DNA from: Clarkia xantiana subsp. parviflora
Lineage: Eukaryota; Streptophyta; Magnoliopsida; Myrtales; Onagraceae
Reading direction: 5' to 3'
Assembly: GCA_036873135.1 (NCBI GenBank)
Contig: JAPTYO010000015.1
Span: forward strand, 7,419,683 to 7,483,682
DNA length: 64,000 nucleotides
Below, in pieces: positions 36,488 to 48,414 of this stretch (position 1 is the stretch's first letter; each line of letters starts with the position of its first letter). A program made the translations under genes and the position numbers. Under the pieces are notes generated by a model. It worked only from the letters and a program-made list of their open reading frames with translations. It did not search any database and was not told the DNA's origin.

Positions 36488-37132
36488 TGATGGGTTTCGA
36501 TATAGCCGGTAGGCCCATTAACGACGACTAAACGGCGAAGTAGGCCCACTGGGCCCAAAAGAGGCTTAAAAGACCAATACGAGAGGACCCGACAAGGCTG
36601 GTCCCGACATGCAAGCTGAACGCTCCCGATAATATGCCTTTAAGTAGGCCCCGATGATATGCCTTTAAGTAGGCTCCGATATTGAATCCCTGAGAATGCT
36701 GGCCCTGTCCCGACGACGAGGGGCCCCGAGCGGTGATCAAAAGAGATTCTCTGGAGTCCCCGACATCCGTCGGGACTTGCCACCAGAGAACGAGGCCGAG
36801 AAACACGCCCACTATCAACATAGTGGGGAAGTGGCCTGAAAAGACGGAACGTGGGCTACATGGCCGAGATAAACGGAACGTGGCAATTATCTCACAGGTA
36901 ACTGAGGTGACCCCGCCCCTATATAAAGGAAGGAGTTACCTCATGATCAATACGTTGAACATTCACATACTTACATACCGATACTTGCTTGCCTGCATCG
37001 AGATACTCATTTAAGCATCGGAGAGGGATTCTGGGTCACCGCCCGGTCTATCCCCTTCTTGCAGGATTACTTGGAGCGAAGGAGTTCAGACTTTCGTCAA
37101 GAACGTACCGGAGTTCCAACCGTGATCCAACA
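36488..37132 (+). repeat. 3' LTR of Tat copy 2
   Basis: Follows the polypurine tract ttgggggcaaa at 36477-36487 and ends CCAACA at 37132. It matches 25979-26622 apart from small differences such as agataactctgg/agattctctgg and ctcaggatc/ctcatgatc. Confidence 0.93.
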
Positions 37133-37809
37133 TATCCTCTCGTATTGGTGTTTTAAGCCTCTTTTGGGGCCCAGTGGGCCTACTTCGCCGTTTAGTCGTC
37201 ATTAATGGGCCTAACGGCTATATCGAAACCCATCATTTTCCCCCAAGGCACGAGGGACTTATAGTTCGTCGTGTCTTCCAACTCCGGACCTTTCGATATT
37301 CCGAGGATATGCCTTTAAGTAGTTCCCGATGATATGCCTTTAAGTAGGCCCCGATGATATGCCTTTAAGTAGGCTCCGATATTGAATCCCTGAGAATGCT
37401 GGCCCTGTCCTGACGACGAGGGGCCCCGAGCGGTGACCAAAAGAGATAACTCTGGAGTCACCGACATCCGTCGGGACTTGCCACCAGAGAACGAGGCTGA
37501 GAATCACGCCCACTATCAACATAGTGGGGAAGTGGCCTTAAAAGACGGAACGTGGGCTACATGGCCGAGATTAACGGAACGTGGCAGTTATCTCACAGGT
37601 ATCTGAGGTGACCCCTCCCCTATATAAAAGAAGGAGTTACCTCAGGATCAATACGTTGAACATTCACATACTGATACTTGCTTGCCTGCATCGAGATACT
37701 CATTTAAGCATCGGAGAGGGATTCTGGGTCACCGCCCGGTTTATCCCCTTCTTGCAGGATTACTTGGAGCGAAGGAGTTCAGACTTCGGTCAAGAACGTA
37801 CCGGAGTTC
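37133..37809. repeat. Rearranged Tat LTR: inverted fragment joined to a direct LTR remainder
   Basis: 37135-37309 is the reverse complement of the end of the element's internal region (tcctcggaatatcgaaagg through the polypurine tract) plus the first about 105 bp of the LTR. From about 37306 the LTR continues in direct orientation (tatgcctttaagtag onward) up to gtaccggagttc, where it is cut short of its normal CCAACA end. The piece lies between the intact 3' LTR and the duplicated flank. It is not a simple solo LTR. Confidence 0.9.
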
Positions 37810-38014
37810 AATCTTCGAGCTATTATCGATCGCCGCTATCTTCCTCATAGAAAAAGAACACGCCCGTACTTAATAGTAAATACAGAAAGTTCAACGATCA
37901 CTGTAACATAAAAGTTCAGGATACAATTTTTATCTTATAAAAGCACAAGGGTCGCCAAGAAAATGAGCGAGAAATTAACAGTCATCTTCAATTCGACCTC
38001 CATATTCTCAAACT
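37810..38014. repeat. Right copy of the 205-bp duplicated flank
   Basis: Begins aatcttcgagctattatcg and ends ctcaaact, the same endpoints as 25774-25978. It carries a detached duplicate of the RING gene's start codon and first codons. The sequence after it (ctccactcttcggcg) is presumably the original upstream DNA of the RING gene. Confidence 0.92.
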
Positions 38015-38981
38015 CTCCACTCTTCGGCGTATATCCGTCGCCGGAACGCAGAATGCAATTACACGCTATCAGGAAATAACACACGCCATTCATCGCCAAC
38101 TGTTGATATGGATCAGATAAAATATATGGGTCTTAATATTATAATAATGGGGATAGTAGTAGAATATGATAGTTTGTGGGTGAAAGGGTAACTAAGGGTT
38201 AGTTGTTTATATATATGTAAAGGACCTTTCTACAATGCTCTTGGAGCACCATGCTTTTGCCACTAATTTTTTTATTTTTCTATTGCCCTAAAGGTGAACC
38301 CCATAGGGAAATTGATATTATTAATAGTATGATACACATCTTAGGTGTAGTTAAAAAAAAATCATACTTTTTCATACTTTTAAAGTTTTAGTTATGTTAC
38401 AATTAAGTCCACCATAATATTAAAAAAACCAAAAGCATGGTGCTCCCAAAGCATAGTAGAAAAATCCGTATGTTATGGGTGGGGGACCTTTCTATGAAAC
38501 TGCCGCATTTCTAGCCAATCAGGAGCCTTTATTTAAGGGCAAATTTGTCAATACTTTAAAATATCACTTTTCACGGTTTAGTGGTTCTTGTCACATCGTG
38601 TCACATCACTTAAATCGGTTCGACCACCGTTAGACAGACCGGACATCCAAAACTAACAGACGTTGCAACTTGAAGTTTACTATACGTTCCGTTTTGGGTC
38701 TGTAGTCAGTTCAATTCGACGAAGGTCTAGCTATCTTTTTAACCTTCACCCTCCTTCCCTTCCCTCAATTGCTGACTAATTTCGCCACGCCGCAATCCCC
38801 TCGATCGGTTGTCCATGAATTCTCGCCATACCTTCGACGTCCTCGAACGGGGCAACTGACTCAGAGTTTAAGGTATGTCCTGACATTAAAGCCTTGCTTA
38901 ATTTGTTCATAATTTTATTGTGATTGCTTCGCCTTCTACTAAAGAAGGGTTGTGAAGATAATTTTACTAGTATAGGATATA
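38015..38981. other. Intergenic region with a small inverted-repeat element
   Basis: At about 38222-38471, a left end tttctacaatgctcttggag and a right end ctcccaaagcatagtagaaa are inverted repeats. They flank about 240 bp without coding potential, probably a MITE with unclear ends. The stretch at about 38730-38880 (pyrimidine-rich, then cggggcaactgactcagag followed by gtatgt) could be an old 5' exon, but no partner was recognised. Confidence 0.45.
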
Positions 38982-40634
38982 TATTAACGTTTATAATTGT
39001 AGAGAGGTTGGAGAGTATGAAGAGAGCAATCCTTTCATTATACTAAACATGATATGAGAAGGTTGCTTCACCATTACAATAGTGGAGGCTCCTTTATATA
39101 GGAGACTTCATGGGCTAATATGAAAACCCTAGTAAACATTAGGGACTAGAATGTAAATACTAGAACTAAGAAAACTTAGCATAATTAGATATTAGTCCCC
39201 ATACATATAATATCCCAATATTCCCCCATCTTCTTCTTCTTCTTCCTTCTTCAATCCGAAGCGCATCACCAATCTTCAACAATTCAAACCGAAACAAAAG
39301 CAATCTTAAAAACCGAGCTACAAAGCTCCAATCTTCAATAATGAAAGCTCTAAGCCTTCATTATCCATCACCAAGATGAAGTTCAACAAAACTTGCAATC
39401 TTGAACAAACCAATAAAAGACGAAGCTCCAATGCTCCAATCTTCAACAACCAAAAAGACGAAGCCACATGCTCCAATATTCAACAAACCAACAAGACGAA
39501 GCTCCAATGCTCCAGTCTTCAACAACCAAAAAGACGAAGCCACATGCTCCAATCTTCAACAAACCAACAAGACGAAGCTCCAATGCTCCAGTCTTCATCA
39601 AACCAACATGAAGGACGAAGCTCCAATGCTTCAATCCTCAACAAATTCAACCGAAAACAGTTGAAATCTAACAATCAAGCTACCGATAGCTCGAATCCAT
39701 CATAATATCATCAAAACCACAACATATCAATCACGGCACAGTAAATTTAAGCAATTTCAGCTAAAGACAGCAATTTTCTGCACATTTATGCAATTTCCAG
39801 CCGATTTGCAGAAATTTCAGCAATTTGTAGCAGAATTTCAGCATTTACAGCAGCAAATCCAGCATCTAAACCGCAGCAAAAAAAAACGATTCCAGCCATA
39901 ATACTCAACCCGGCACAGCAGATTTCAGCAAGTTCAAACCAGTATGAACAGTAAATCAATGGAACAGTAACATTGCTGAAATATCAAGATCCAGCCGAAA
40001 CATCTCAGTAAAATCGAGATTTGAAATCACCTCAAAATGAGACAAAAAGTATCGCAATGGACTCAGCTCGTCGAGACGATTCCAGGGATGTCAAAACGGC
40101 GGCGAACGGACCACGGGAAGGTGGCGCGTGGTTTACACGCGCCGGCGGGGCGCAGCTCACGCGGCGGCGCGTGAGAGCGCGTGCGGCGGCTGCTGACGGC
40201 GGCGGAAACTGCAGAATGTTCGCCGGAGGTTGCTGGGTCGATTGGGGATGTCAATTTTGGATGAAGAGGTGTAAATCTAATGGCTATTTTTCGGGGCTAG
40301 GGACTGACTTACGGCAATTTCTGGAAAATTTCTGGAAAAACTGAAAAACGAAATTAAAATCAGAACACCAAGATCGAAACTAGCTCTGATACCATATTAA
40401 CGTTTATAATTGTAGAGAGGTTGGAGAGTATGAAGAGAGCAATCCTTTCATTATACTAAACATGATATGAGAAGGTTGCTTCACCATTACAATAGTGGAG
40501 GCCACATTTATATAGGAGACCTCATGGGCTAATATGAAAACCCTAGTAAACATTAGGGACTAGAATGTAAACACTAGAACTAAGACAACTTAGCATAATT
40601 AGATATTAATCCCCATACATATAATATCCCAATA
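38982..40634 (-). mobile_element. Small non-autonomous LTR retrotransposon (TRIM-like, iMet primer site)
   Basis: Direct LTRs of about 240 bp lie at 38982-39220 and 40395-40634, flanked by the target duplication atata (38977-38981 and 40635-40639). Read on the minus strand, the LTRs start TATTGGGAT and end CGTTAATA, so the termini are TATT/AATA rather than TG/CA. Directly after the upstream LTR (minus strand, about 40394 downward) lies TGGTATCAGAGC, the initiator-methionine tRNA primer site typical of copia elements. A purine-rich tract (aagaagaagatgggggaa) precedes the other LTR. The 1.2-kb interior has no gag or pol and holds a tandem repeat. Length 1,653 bp. Confidence 0.9.
39400..39650. 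repeat. Tandem repeat inside the small LTR element
   Basis: About seven units of the kind gacgaagctccaatgctcca and gacgaagccacatgctccaa joined by tcttcaacaaccaaaaa. They produce repetitive reading frames on both strands that are unlikely to be genes. Confidence 0.85.
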
Positions 40635-40639
40635 ATATA

Positions 40640-42122
40640 TATTTTTTAATCCCATTGCTCCATGTCACTTTCCGGGTTAATTGGAAACTGGACCAGAGTA
40701 CCCGCTAATGCAGTTTAGTTTTGGAGATCGTTGATTCCATAGTCAGTAAATGTTTATATTGTTCTCATTAAGACAAAACTGAATAAATTTTCATAGGCAG
40801 ACAATAGACAACTCCGTAAGCATCTGGCATTATTGAGCTTCAATTATCTGTTCATAATGATGTTTCGTGCTGTTGATTTCATATGGATACGTAGGTAGTA
40901 ATATTCCATTATCTGTAATTGATTTGTGTGAATTTGTTATAACTGGATAACACATTGATAATCCAGCTGTGCAGTGAAAGAAAATAGTATGTCCAAAATA
41001 TGTTAATGAAGATGCATATGTGAGGTGCGTGCGTGTTTAATGTGGGTCAATAGTGTGGATGGTGAAGACAGTTAACATGGCCCAATTTCATTAAGCTCGA
41101 TGTTAAGTCGATTAGGACGTCGGTAATTATGGACCCCATGTTGAATGTTCTAGTTTTGCTGAGCAATTGTATTGTTAACGAACCAGGACAATTGAAGTAT
41201 GAATATATATATATAGTTATTAATGAAGCGTGATACGAGTAGGTTGTTGTGGGAAACCAGTGAAGCAAGGCATGGCAGAATTCAAGTTGTTTAGTGGGGA
41301 AGTTTTGATAATTATTTTTGTACTACGTCTGGTGTAAGACACCTTCTGTTGATTATGATGTGTTCCATACTCTCATTAGTTGTACTTATAAGAGCAGTTG
41401 AAAGCACTGGTTAGCAGCACAATATGTAGAAACTGAGTTATGAGTTTCGAATTCCTGACACGCACTGAAATGAACTCACTGAATGTAAATAGATTGGATT
41501 AAACACTCTTTAAAATGTAAACGAATCAAACTTTGCAGTAAAGAACAGAATGAAGAATAAAATGTATTCGATTACTTGGATAAAAAAATCTACAGATTAC
41601 AAAGGCTTTATAGCCGAACTGGTTGCGGAAAATACACACCCACTACATCAACCACGGGAAAAAACAATAAATCTCAAGAAATCAATAGAAAATCAGTTGC
41701 GTACCGCGAAAATTGCAGCAGCCAACTGATGAAATATTGAACCGGACCTCGAAGTTGAACCGTTCTCAAAACCGGCGAAGTGAACCGTATCTCAACTAAC
41801 AAAACAGATAATTGATTTTCCCGTTGCGTTCTTCTTCTTCGCGTTCCTGGGTTCGATTCCTTCCTTCAACACATAGTAGTTGCAGTTGAATTTAAGTTTA
41901 GTTATTTGCATGTATAAGAATAAACGTTGTGAGTGTTGTTAAGCTAATTGAATGATTACATACATTTCTGTTTATTGCAAAAAGGAATTTCCAATCAGTT
42001 TAACTTTCATTCAATTTATGGTTGACTGACTAAATGCCAGCGAAGGATCAAAGTAATGTAAGCTGCAAGGTTAACGCGGATCTGAATAATATACCAGCTG
42101 TGTTGAGGAGCAGTACATGAAA
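40640..42122. other. Intergenic region downstream of the FAR1 relic
   Basis: AT-rich. No conserved frame, repeat or RNA gene was recognised. It probably includes the old 3' UTR of the FAR1-like pseudogene. Confidence 0.45.
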
Positions 42123-44383
42123 TTACATAAAGGATGCTTGATAAGACAGGAGGAACGAAAACGATGGGTAATGAAAATTTGGATTGTTTTCCACCGGCCA
42201 AGGAGAACAATAAAATGGTTCATGGATAGGGACTTCTTCTTGCTCGTCTTGTTGGGGTAGATCATCATAGTGGACTACAGTAGGATCTTCTTGTTCTGGT
42301 AGATGATCACAGTGGTCACTAGTAGGAACTTCTCCTTGCTCCTCTTGTTGGGGTAGATCATCATAGTGGACTCCAGTAGGATCTTCCTGTTCCGGTAGAT
42401 CATCACAGTGGTCACCAGTAGGAACTTCTCCATTGTTGGGTAGATCATCATAGTGGACACCAGTAAGATCTTCTACTTGGTTGGGTAAAAAATCCGAGGG
42501 TATACCATTATGTTCTTTATGTGGACGTTTTCGAGTAGATTTTTTTTTCTTACCAACCCGTCGCTTAGTTGAAGTCCTGGGATTTTCAGCAGTCATCTTG
42601 GGCGATGTTGCACTATCTCAAGGTGTATGACGGGGCAGGGGCCCTAATTTTTTCAATTGGTGCAGTGCTTTTTTATATGTGTCACCATCACTTGATGTGA
42701 TTGCTGCTGCTAAAATAGAAGCATATTTAGAGTGTTGGGTACGGGGGGTCTCAGACAGTATGCCTGTAGGTAGACTTGGAGGATTGATTGGCGTCATTCT
42801 CCATCTCTTGTTCACCAAACTGTCGGGAATTTAATTCACTTTTTCATACTTCATTACTGCAAAAGAGTGAGCACAAGGGAAGCCGACAGTCTCAAAATAC
42901 AAGCAATCACACTTGAGCTCGGTTGATTCTTCACAATATTCAACTGTCCAATCACCATTATATTTTTCGCCGTGGTCTTTGACGGAATAAAATATGGATG
43001 TATCTGATCTCACCAGGTTTGACACTACCGTTCCACCCATTAGTTCGATAAGTCTGACAATCCTGACCATTGATTCTGGAGTGTAAATGTAGCGTGCTTG
43101 CTTCTCAACTAATGGTAGGACAGTGACTTTTTTGGGCACTAGTGTCGTTATTGCCATAAACTCCGCTTCAGCATTTTCCTGCCTAGACTTTTGCAACAAG
43201 ATGTCGACATACTTAAGCAATACGATCAATTTCATCGACGTCCCCCTGATTAGCTGGTTTTTGTATTTAGCATTGAGACCTTCAATACGTTGCGTTGACT
43301 TAGCCTCACCACAGAAAACTCCCCTTAAAAATGTAGCTGCCCACTTCGATCGTCGGGGGTACTGTTTCTTCATCCACTCGTCATCTTCCAACCGTAATCA
43401 GCTATTAGTTGGTTCCATTTAGTTTCAAAGAGAACTTCTGCAGTAGGGGTATAGACCAATTCACCAAAATAATAGGCGAAATCAGGTAATTTGATATGGA
43501 TGTCTGCATTCCTAGAGAAGACTTTCTCTATAGTCAATGCCATTGTTTTGTCGCCGTCCGTTATCATGGATATCAGGTAAGAATTACCCATTCCCTCACA
43601 AAATTTTTGTAAAAACCAAATGTAACTGTCTGTTTCTTCATGCAGAAGACCGGTGGCAAATAGGAGAGTAGTGTGGTAGTTGCTTACTCCACCGATTACA
43701 ATCAAATGTTGGCCATATACGTTGGTTTTGTAGGTTGAATCCATTAGTACTACATCGCCGAAAGATTTTTAGTCAGACCTACATCCACCATCCATCCAAA
43801 TCAATCTTGAGAGCTTCTCTTCTTCATCCTTGTCGATGGCGTAGAAGAAGTCAGGGTCATTCGCTTTCTTTCCGGACATGTAGCATAGTGCTCGTTCCGC
43901 ATCATTTTTCCCATCCATTTTTTTCTGTATCATGTCTAGGTAGTTGTACAGATCCTTTCTCCTATAACCTACCTTCTCGTATCCACCCTGTTGAACAACC
44001 AAGCAGTCGTATACTCGGGCTGTGGGTATTCCTACCTGTTTCATCCGCTCAGTTAGTGCAGCGTCATTATATGGAACACGCTGATTATGTCCAAATATGA
44101 AGTTCTTGTACTTGGCTGGAGTTGTGTCATGGTCGTGGTCATCATCGAAGGCGTCGACGGCCCACATTAATATGCCTGACACAATTTTACATGACAGCCT
44201 TGCCCTACAACCGACACGCGTTTCTGCTGTAGCCTGTCTCTTGCGGTTAACTTTGTTTATTATTTCAGGTCTACGACGGCCCTCCCGGGTGCAAGCATAA
44301 ACAAAGGATACTTGTTGGCCATTTCTTTCGGTATGATTGTAGTGCTTTTTTACGGAAAACCCAGTTGCCCTTCCGTACTCAAC
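42123..44383 (-). pseudogene. FAR1/FHY3-related (MULE-transposase-derived) protein, disrupted
   Basis: N-terminal FAR1 DNA-binding domain: YGRATGFSV, FVYACTREGRRRPE, TRVGCRARL, with a later HDHD in place of the usual HNH. Then comes a MULE transposase-like core (FGDVVLMDSTYKTNVYG, FATGLLHEETDSYIWFL, MITDGDKTMA). A SWIM zinc finger follows (CDCLYFETVGFPCAHSFAVMKY). The C-terminus has acidic repeats alternating HYDDLP and HCDDLP, encoded by 42255-42480. Lesions: TAA 43769-43771, a one-base frameshift near 43385, TAA 42831-42833 and TGA 42618-42620. The intact family consists of nuclear transcription factors or Mutator-like transposases. A possible first coding exon is described separately. Confidence 0.88.
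42255..42480 (-). repeat. C-terminal coding repeat of the FAR1-like pseudogene
   Basis: Five alternating units start gtagatcatca(t/c)agtgg and encode (V)HYDDLP and (D)HCDDLP blocks joined by Q/E-rich linkers. The units alternate in two types, so the higher-order period is about 95-105 bp. Confidence 0.85.
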
Positions 44384-45489
44384 TTACCATTCGCGTACTT
44401 CCTAGGCTGATTCGAAGTATTTTGGATGATCATGTTCATTGGTTGGTTTATTGGGAGGAAATCCATCAGAAGGGTCGGAATAAAAACCTATTATTCAACA
44501 CAACTGTGTCAGGACAATAGTCAATTGGATGAATAATAACTTACATTCGAACAACTAGACTTAATGAATTTATTAATGGGCAACGAGAGGAGCATAAAGG
44601 AATTTGACAATAAGTCTGGAAAAAAAAGTTAAAAAAAAAAATTGTGGAACAAATAAATAAAGAATATTAAAAGACAGTTAATGTTACTGCAAGCTAAAGT
44701 AGGGCTAGAAATTCAGCCCTGACACGAACACGACACGGAAGTTACAGGTTTGGTTTTGATATTGGTGGCACGACACAACACGATACTAATATGTATACAT
44801 TGGGTAATATATAAGTTGTTAGTTGAATTTTATTTAATGTATTAAAAAAAAGTATTCAATTTACCATAGGTATTTCATGGTGAATTGGAATGTTAGGCCG
44901 TGTTGGGGCTGACACACAGAACACGACTTGAACCCGCACGAATTGCCAGCCCTAAAGCAAGTCGTCTGAGCTAAAGAAAAGCATCAATAAAAAAAAGTCA
45001 ACATATTTGTTTCTTATTCTCCATCTTCTACCTCCTTCCTACATTCATGTACTAAAGGGCAGCAGAAGCTGTGAAGGCAACGCAAAGCTCATTTTTTTGT
45101 CACATCCAACTCACAAACCGACCAGGAAATGAAACATACAAACCAAAAATATCTATATTTAATATGACATATTTAATGTACAATCGGTTACAGGGCCAAA
45201 TAGTCATATTAGCTCAACACTCAGTGGGGGCAAATGTTACCTACGGCTACGGTAGGTTATAAGCCCGAAGAACTCATTTCAAGACAAAGCGCAATATTCA
45301 CAAATTCAGATAGCTACATAGAGATTTAACAGGTAAATATCTCCGCGGATGGATTAAAATAAACGAATACTTTTAACAAGCTACGACCAGACATTTATCT
45401 ACGGTTGTACTCATTACTGAAGCATTTTCACCTTTAAACAAGGTTGAGGGCTGAAAGAAAGAATTTGAAACAAGGGTTTGGAGCTAACC
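44384..45489. other. Presumed intron and 5' region of the FAR1 relic, with a hAT-like MITE
   Basis: At about 44700-44954, tagggctagaaattc at the left and gaattgccagcccta at the right form imperfect terminal inverted repeats around about 255 bp without an ORF. These ends resemble hAT-type MITEs. A clear 8-bp duplication was not found. The rest shows no coding potential. Confidence 0.5.
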
Positions 45490-45528
45490 TTCATCTCCGT
45501 TTCCCTGTTGATTACCGTTGACGTCCAT
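45490..45528 (-). CDS. Possible first coding exon of the FAR1-like pseudogene
   Basis: ATG at 45528-45526 reads MDVNGNQQGNGDEG and is followed by a GT donor (gttagc) at 45489. It lies upstream of the FAR1 domain on the same strand, as a short acidic N-terminal exon commonly does in this family. The joining acceptor was not identified. Confidence 0.4.
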
Positions 45529-46547
45529 GGTGGGGACGACCAATTATCAATGGCTGATTTACGCAGATGTTGAAGATCGATAGAGAGATGAATGGTTGAA
45601 CTTCAATATACGGTCGAAAGTACCTGAACCAGAAGTAATATTGTAAATTGAAACAATGTATTGTTCCCTGGTTCCTTGGCCCACCTTCAACTTTACGCGG
45701 GAGAGTCTAGGAGTAGGATCTAAAAAAGAGGCTGGTCACATCTAAGTTTATAGTATATAAAATTTAAAATAATACAGATTTATTATGATTATATATAATT
45801 ACTGGTGGTACTTGTTATAAATTGGACGTCTTAATAATTAGGGTGTATGGTTTATTGTCATTTATTTTGAAGTCAACAATTAGGGTGTATGGATTATAGC
45901 CATTAGGGTGTACTTCCCAATATTATTTGAAGCACTGATATAAGACATTTTTGTAAAATAATAAATCTGTCATGGAGAAATTATTAGATAGACTCAGTCC
46001 GTCACGTAAGAGAATGAACCGACTAAAAAAAAAGTGACATGTCATAAATGTACACTCAATAAATAGCTTTTGTTAGCAGAGGATTATAACCGTATAATTT
46101 GTCAGAGTTAAAATTTTTATTTCCTATTAATTCATCTTTTTTTTCCTATAAAATAAAAATATTTGTTATATAATATAAATATAAATATAATAATTTTATC
46201 TAATAATATCCTCTGTTAACTTCAAATTGTTTATGCAATGTTTATTTATAAGCAGTGATGCTTTACAATATTTTCTACAAGATACACTTATTTATACGGG
46301 TTATAATTTGTGTATTGACATATAATCTTACCTTTTATAGACTGATTAAATAGTTCATTTTGGCAATGATCTTACAAATGGTCATACTCTCAAGCACAAT
46401 AGCAACGACTTTAGTTAATTAACAAGTTGTACTATTTCTTTATATTATAGGTGTTTAGTAGGACAAAATGCATATTTGGATGCCTAACAAAATTTGTTGG
46501 GAAACATGCCAACCATATAATAATAGAAAAACAACATATACTACACC
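45529..46547. other. AT-rich intergenic region
   Basis: No gene, element or conserved repeat was recognised apart from two similar passages with ttagggtgtatgg at about 45838 and 45881. Confidence 0.45.
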
Positions 46548-48414
46548 TTAAGCCCTTGTTAAAATCCCTTTTACGGAAAACTGTGTGACTGCATCGTAGT
46601 CGAACCTACATGCCTCACAAGTAATCATATACAGGTGTTGGATTCCAGTAAAATGACCCATTCTCCAATTCAGACAATGAAATTTGTGAAATCCAGGTTT
46701 AAGAACGTGTATTGTTAACATTTTCTGGGTTGTTTCACGGTAGTCGAACCAGAGAAGTTGCAGTTCACCCCGTTCTATAAAAGAGAAATTAGGCATGATG
46801 GCTCCAAGTCGCCACAGTTTTTCAATCGCGCGAGTAAATTAGCCGCATATACTGCGAACGGGCCATTACTTTAAGTGATGACGGCGTTCAGTATGCTAAG
46901 ACCCGAAGAAGGATTTTCTGCATACCATCCAGTGTGCATTCCTGTTACGATTCCTGCATCGACGTTCTTATAGTCCTTCCACATTATGTTCAAGCTGCAC
47001 AGTACCTTTTCGGGCATACAGGGCAGCTTTATGAAGAGGTGCCTCAGTGATAATTCATTATATCGCTGTGTACCGAGACGTCGTGGTTCGCGAGCGCTGG
47101 TTACATTATAACAAACAAAGAAATACATTACTGTATGATTATGAAAAGTGTTACAACATATAACAAGTTTCGTAAAGTATGTAACGTGTTTCATTGTATT
47201 TTTTTCCTTTTTTAGAAGTCTGCAAATATTTGGTAAACCGGTGACGTTGTTGCGCATGGAAAGATGATGTCGTAAAATTACAACTCCGAACAACCTGTCA
47301 ATATTTAACCGTTTTCAACAGAACTATACGGTTTTAATCTAAATCCACCGATTCAAAACATGTAACCGCTAAAACACACGCCTGGAAGGTGTTAAACATG
47401 TAAAAAAATTTGTGGTAAACGTATTACGTATGTCTTCATTTTCATAGTTTTCCGTTATTCTTAACAAGGGTAACAATATGAGTGTTGACTATGAGATATA
47501 CCACATGCAGAAATGTGCAACTGATGATGGGTGTGTTTTTTGAACCCTTAACAGTATCTCCCTCCAGATGTCATCCGGGAGACCGAGGAAGCACGAGTCA
47601 ATGAACAGTTTACAAAATAACAATGTTTGCTTAGCAAATACAGTACCACATAATAAAGGAGTAAATTAGGATACATAGATGAAAAATATATAACCTATGT
47701 CAAATGGGAGTCAAATGAACCGACGATTATTTTTTGAATAACATTCAGAATGAAGGAACCCTTACTTCATATCCATTTTTGTTATATTTTTTTTTGCCAA
47801 CCATATCCAGTTATGCTACTTGCCGTTGAAGTCCATCACGTGACAAAAATTGCAGTTACCGAAGCAATTGTTAGAATCAGGTTAACTCTAATGGATAACT
47901 TAAATCGATGACATGATGGAATTTTTTAACATTTAATTTGTTAGAAAATAATAATAAACGACGACATGTATTTAGGTGTTTAATGAAAAGTCTAGCAAAC
48001 GTAGTTACTTGAGATGTGTCATTAAGACTAGTTTGTTTAGAAGTGTCATCAATGCTAAGAATTTTGGAAGTAAGTCCTATAACTCTCCTCTTGTACCCTA
48101 TAAATAGATGTTGACAATGAATGGAATTCATCAGTTGAGTAGACAAACAACAAGTCTCTAATATCCTATCCACCTGAAGAAACATAATATGGCAAAGTTA
48201 GTGTGGTAATATATACTTGCCTTTTCCTGGATCTTGGCTCCCGAAGAACCGTTCTTGCAGTCGGCAGCGGTGTCACTGGATCATTGTTTAGTGGACCCAA
48301 ACATTCAGCCAATGATTGAGTTATGATTGAGGGAGATGCAGACTTTGATGAGTGAAATTCTGAAGAAGAATTTCCTGCCTTTGTTGTTGGGTTTGCATTT
48401 TTCCGCGGTCTCAT
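46548..48414 (-). pseudogene. F-box protein A (At2g35280-like), decayed
   Basis: Exon 1 (48414 to about 48221) encodes a basic, serine-rich leader (MRPRKNANPTTKAG...VLREPRSRKR). Exon 2 (about 47629-47502) holds the F-box: LPDDIWREILLRVQKTHPSSV. Exon 3 starts at 47096 after CCAG and reads CAREPRRLGTQRYNELSLRHLF, then NVDAGIVTGMHTGWYAENPSSGLSILNAV. This is the F-box-family region where relatives have EALYRLGMYTFF...GL. A TAA at about 46871 replaces the CAA of copy B, and the rest (IERGELQLLWFD...CEACRFDY) lies in another phase. The joint between exons 1 and 2 is ambiguous. The intact family would be a substrate receptor of SCF ubiquitin ligases. Confidence 0.7.

Larger units (their letters stand above)
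25979..37132 (+). mobile_element. Tat-group Ty3/gypsy LTR retrotransposon, copy 2, with antisense gene
   Basis: LTRs of about 644 bp at 25979-26622 and 36488-37132 start TGATGGG and end CCAACA. They differ at roughly ten positions by eye, so this copy is older than copy 1. Internal order: primer site, gag-protease-pol with several stops, CTTAAG-type tandem array, antisense multi-exon gene, polypurine tract. The 5-bp flanks (aaact and tatcc) do not match. Instead, the downstream side carries a partly inverted LTR and then a 205-bp duplicate of the left flank. The coding parts are closely related to copy 1, but the LTRs share only parts. Confidence 0.94.

Noticed and set aside
39361..39705. ORFs rich in Asn/Ser/Gln on plus and EDWSIGAS-type repeats on minus
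   Set aside because: Both are translations of the same tandem repeat in the non-autonomous LTR element, with no start context or homology.
47877..48185. 102-aa minus-strand ORF between exons 1 and 2 of F-box copy A
   Set aside because: It lies in the presumed first intron, has no counterpart in copies B or C and no recognisable motif.
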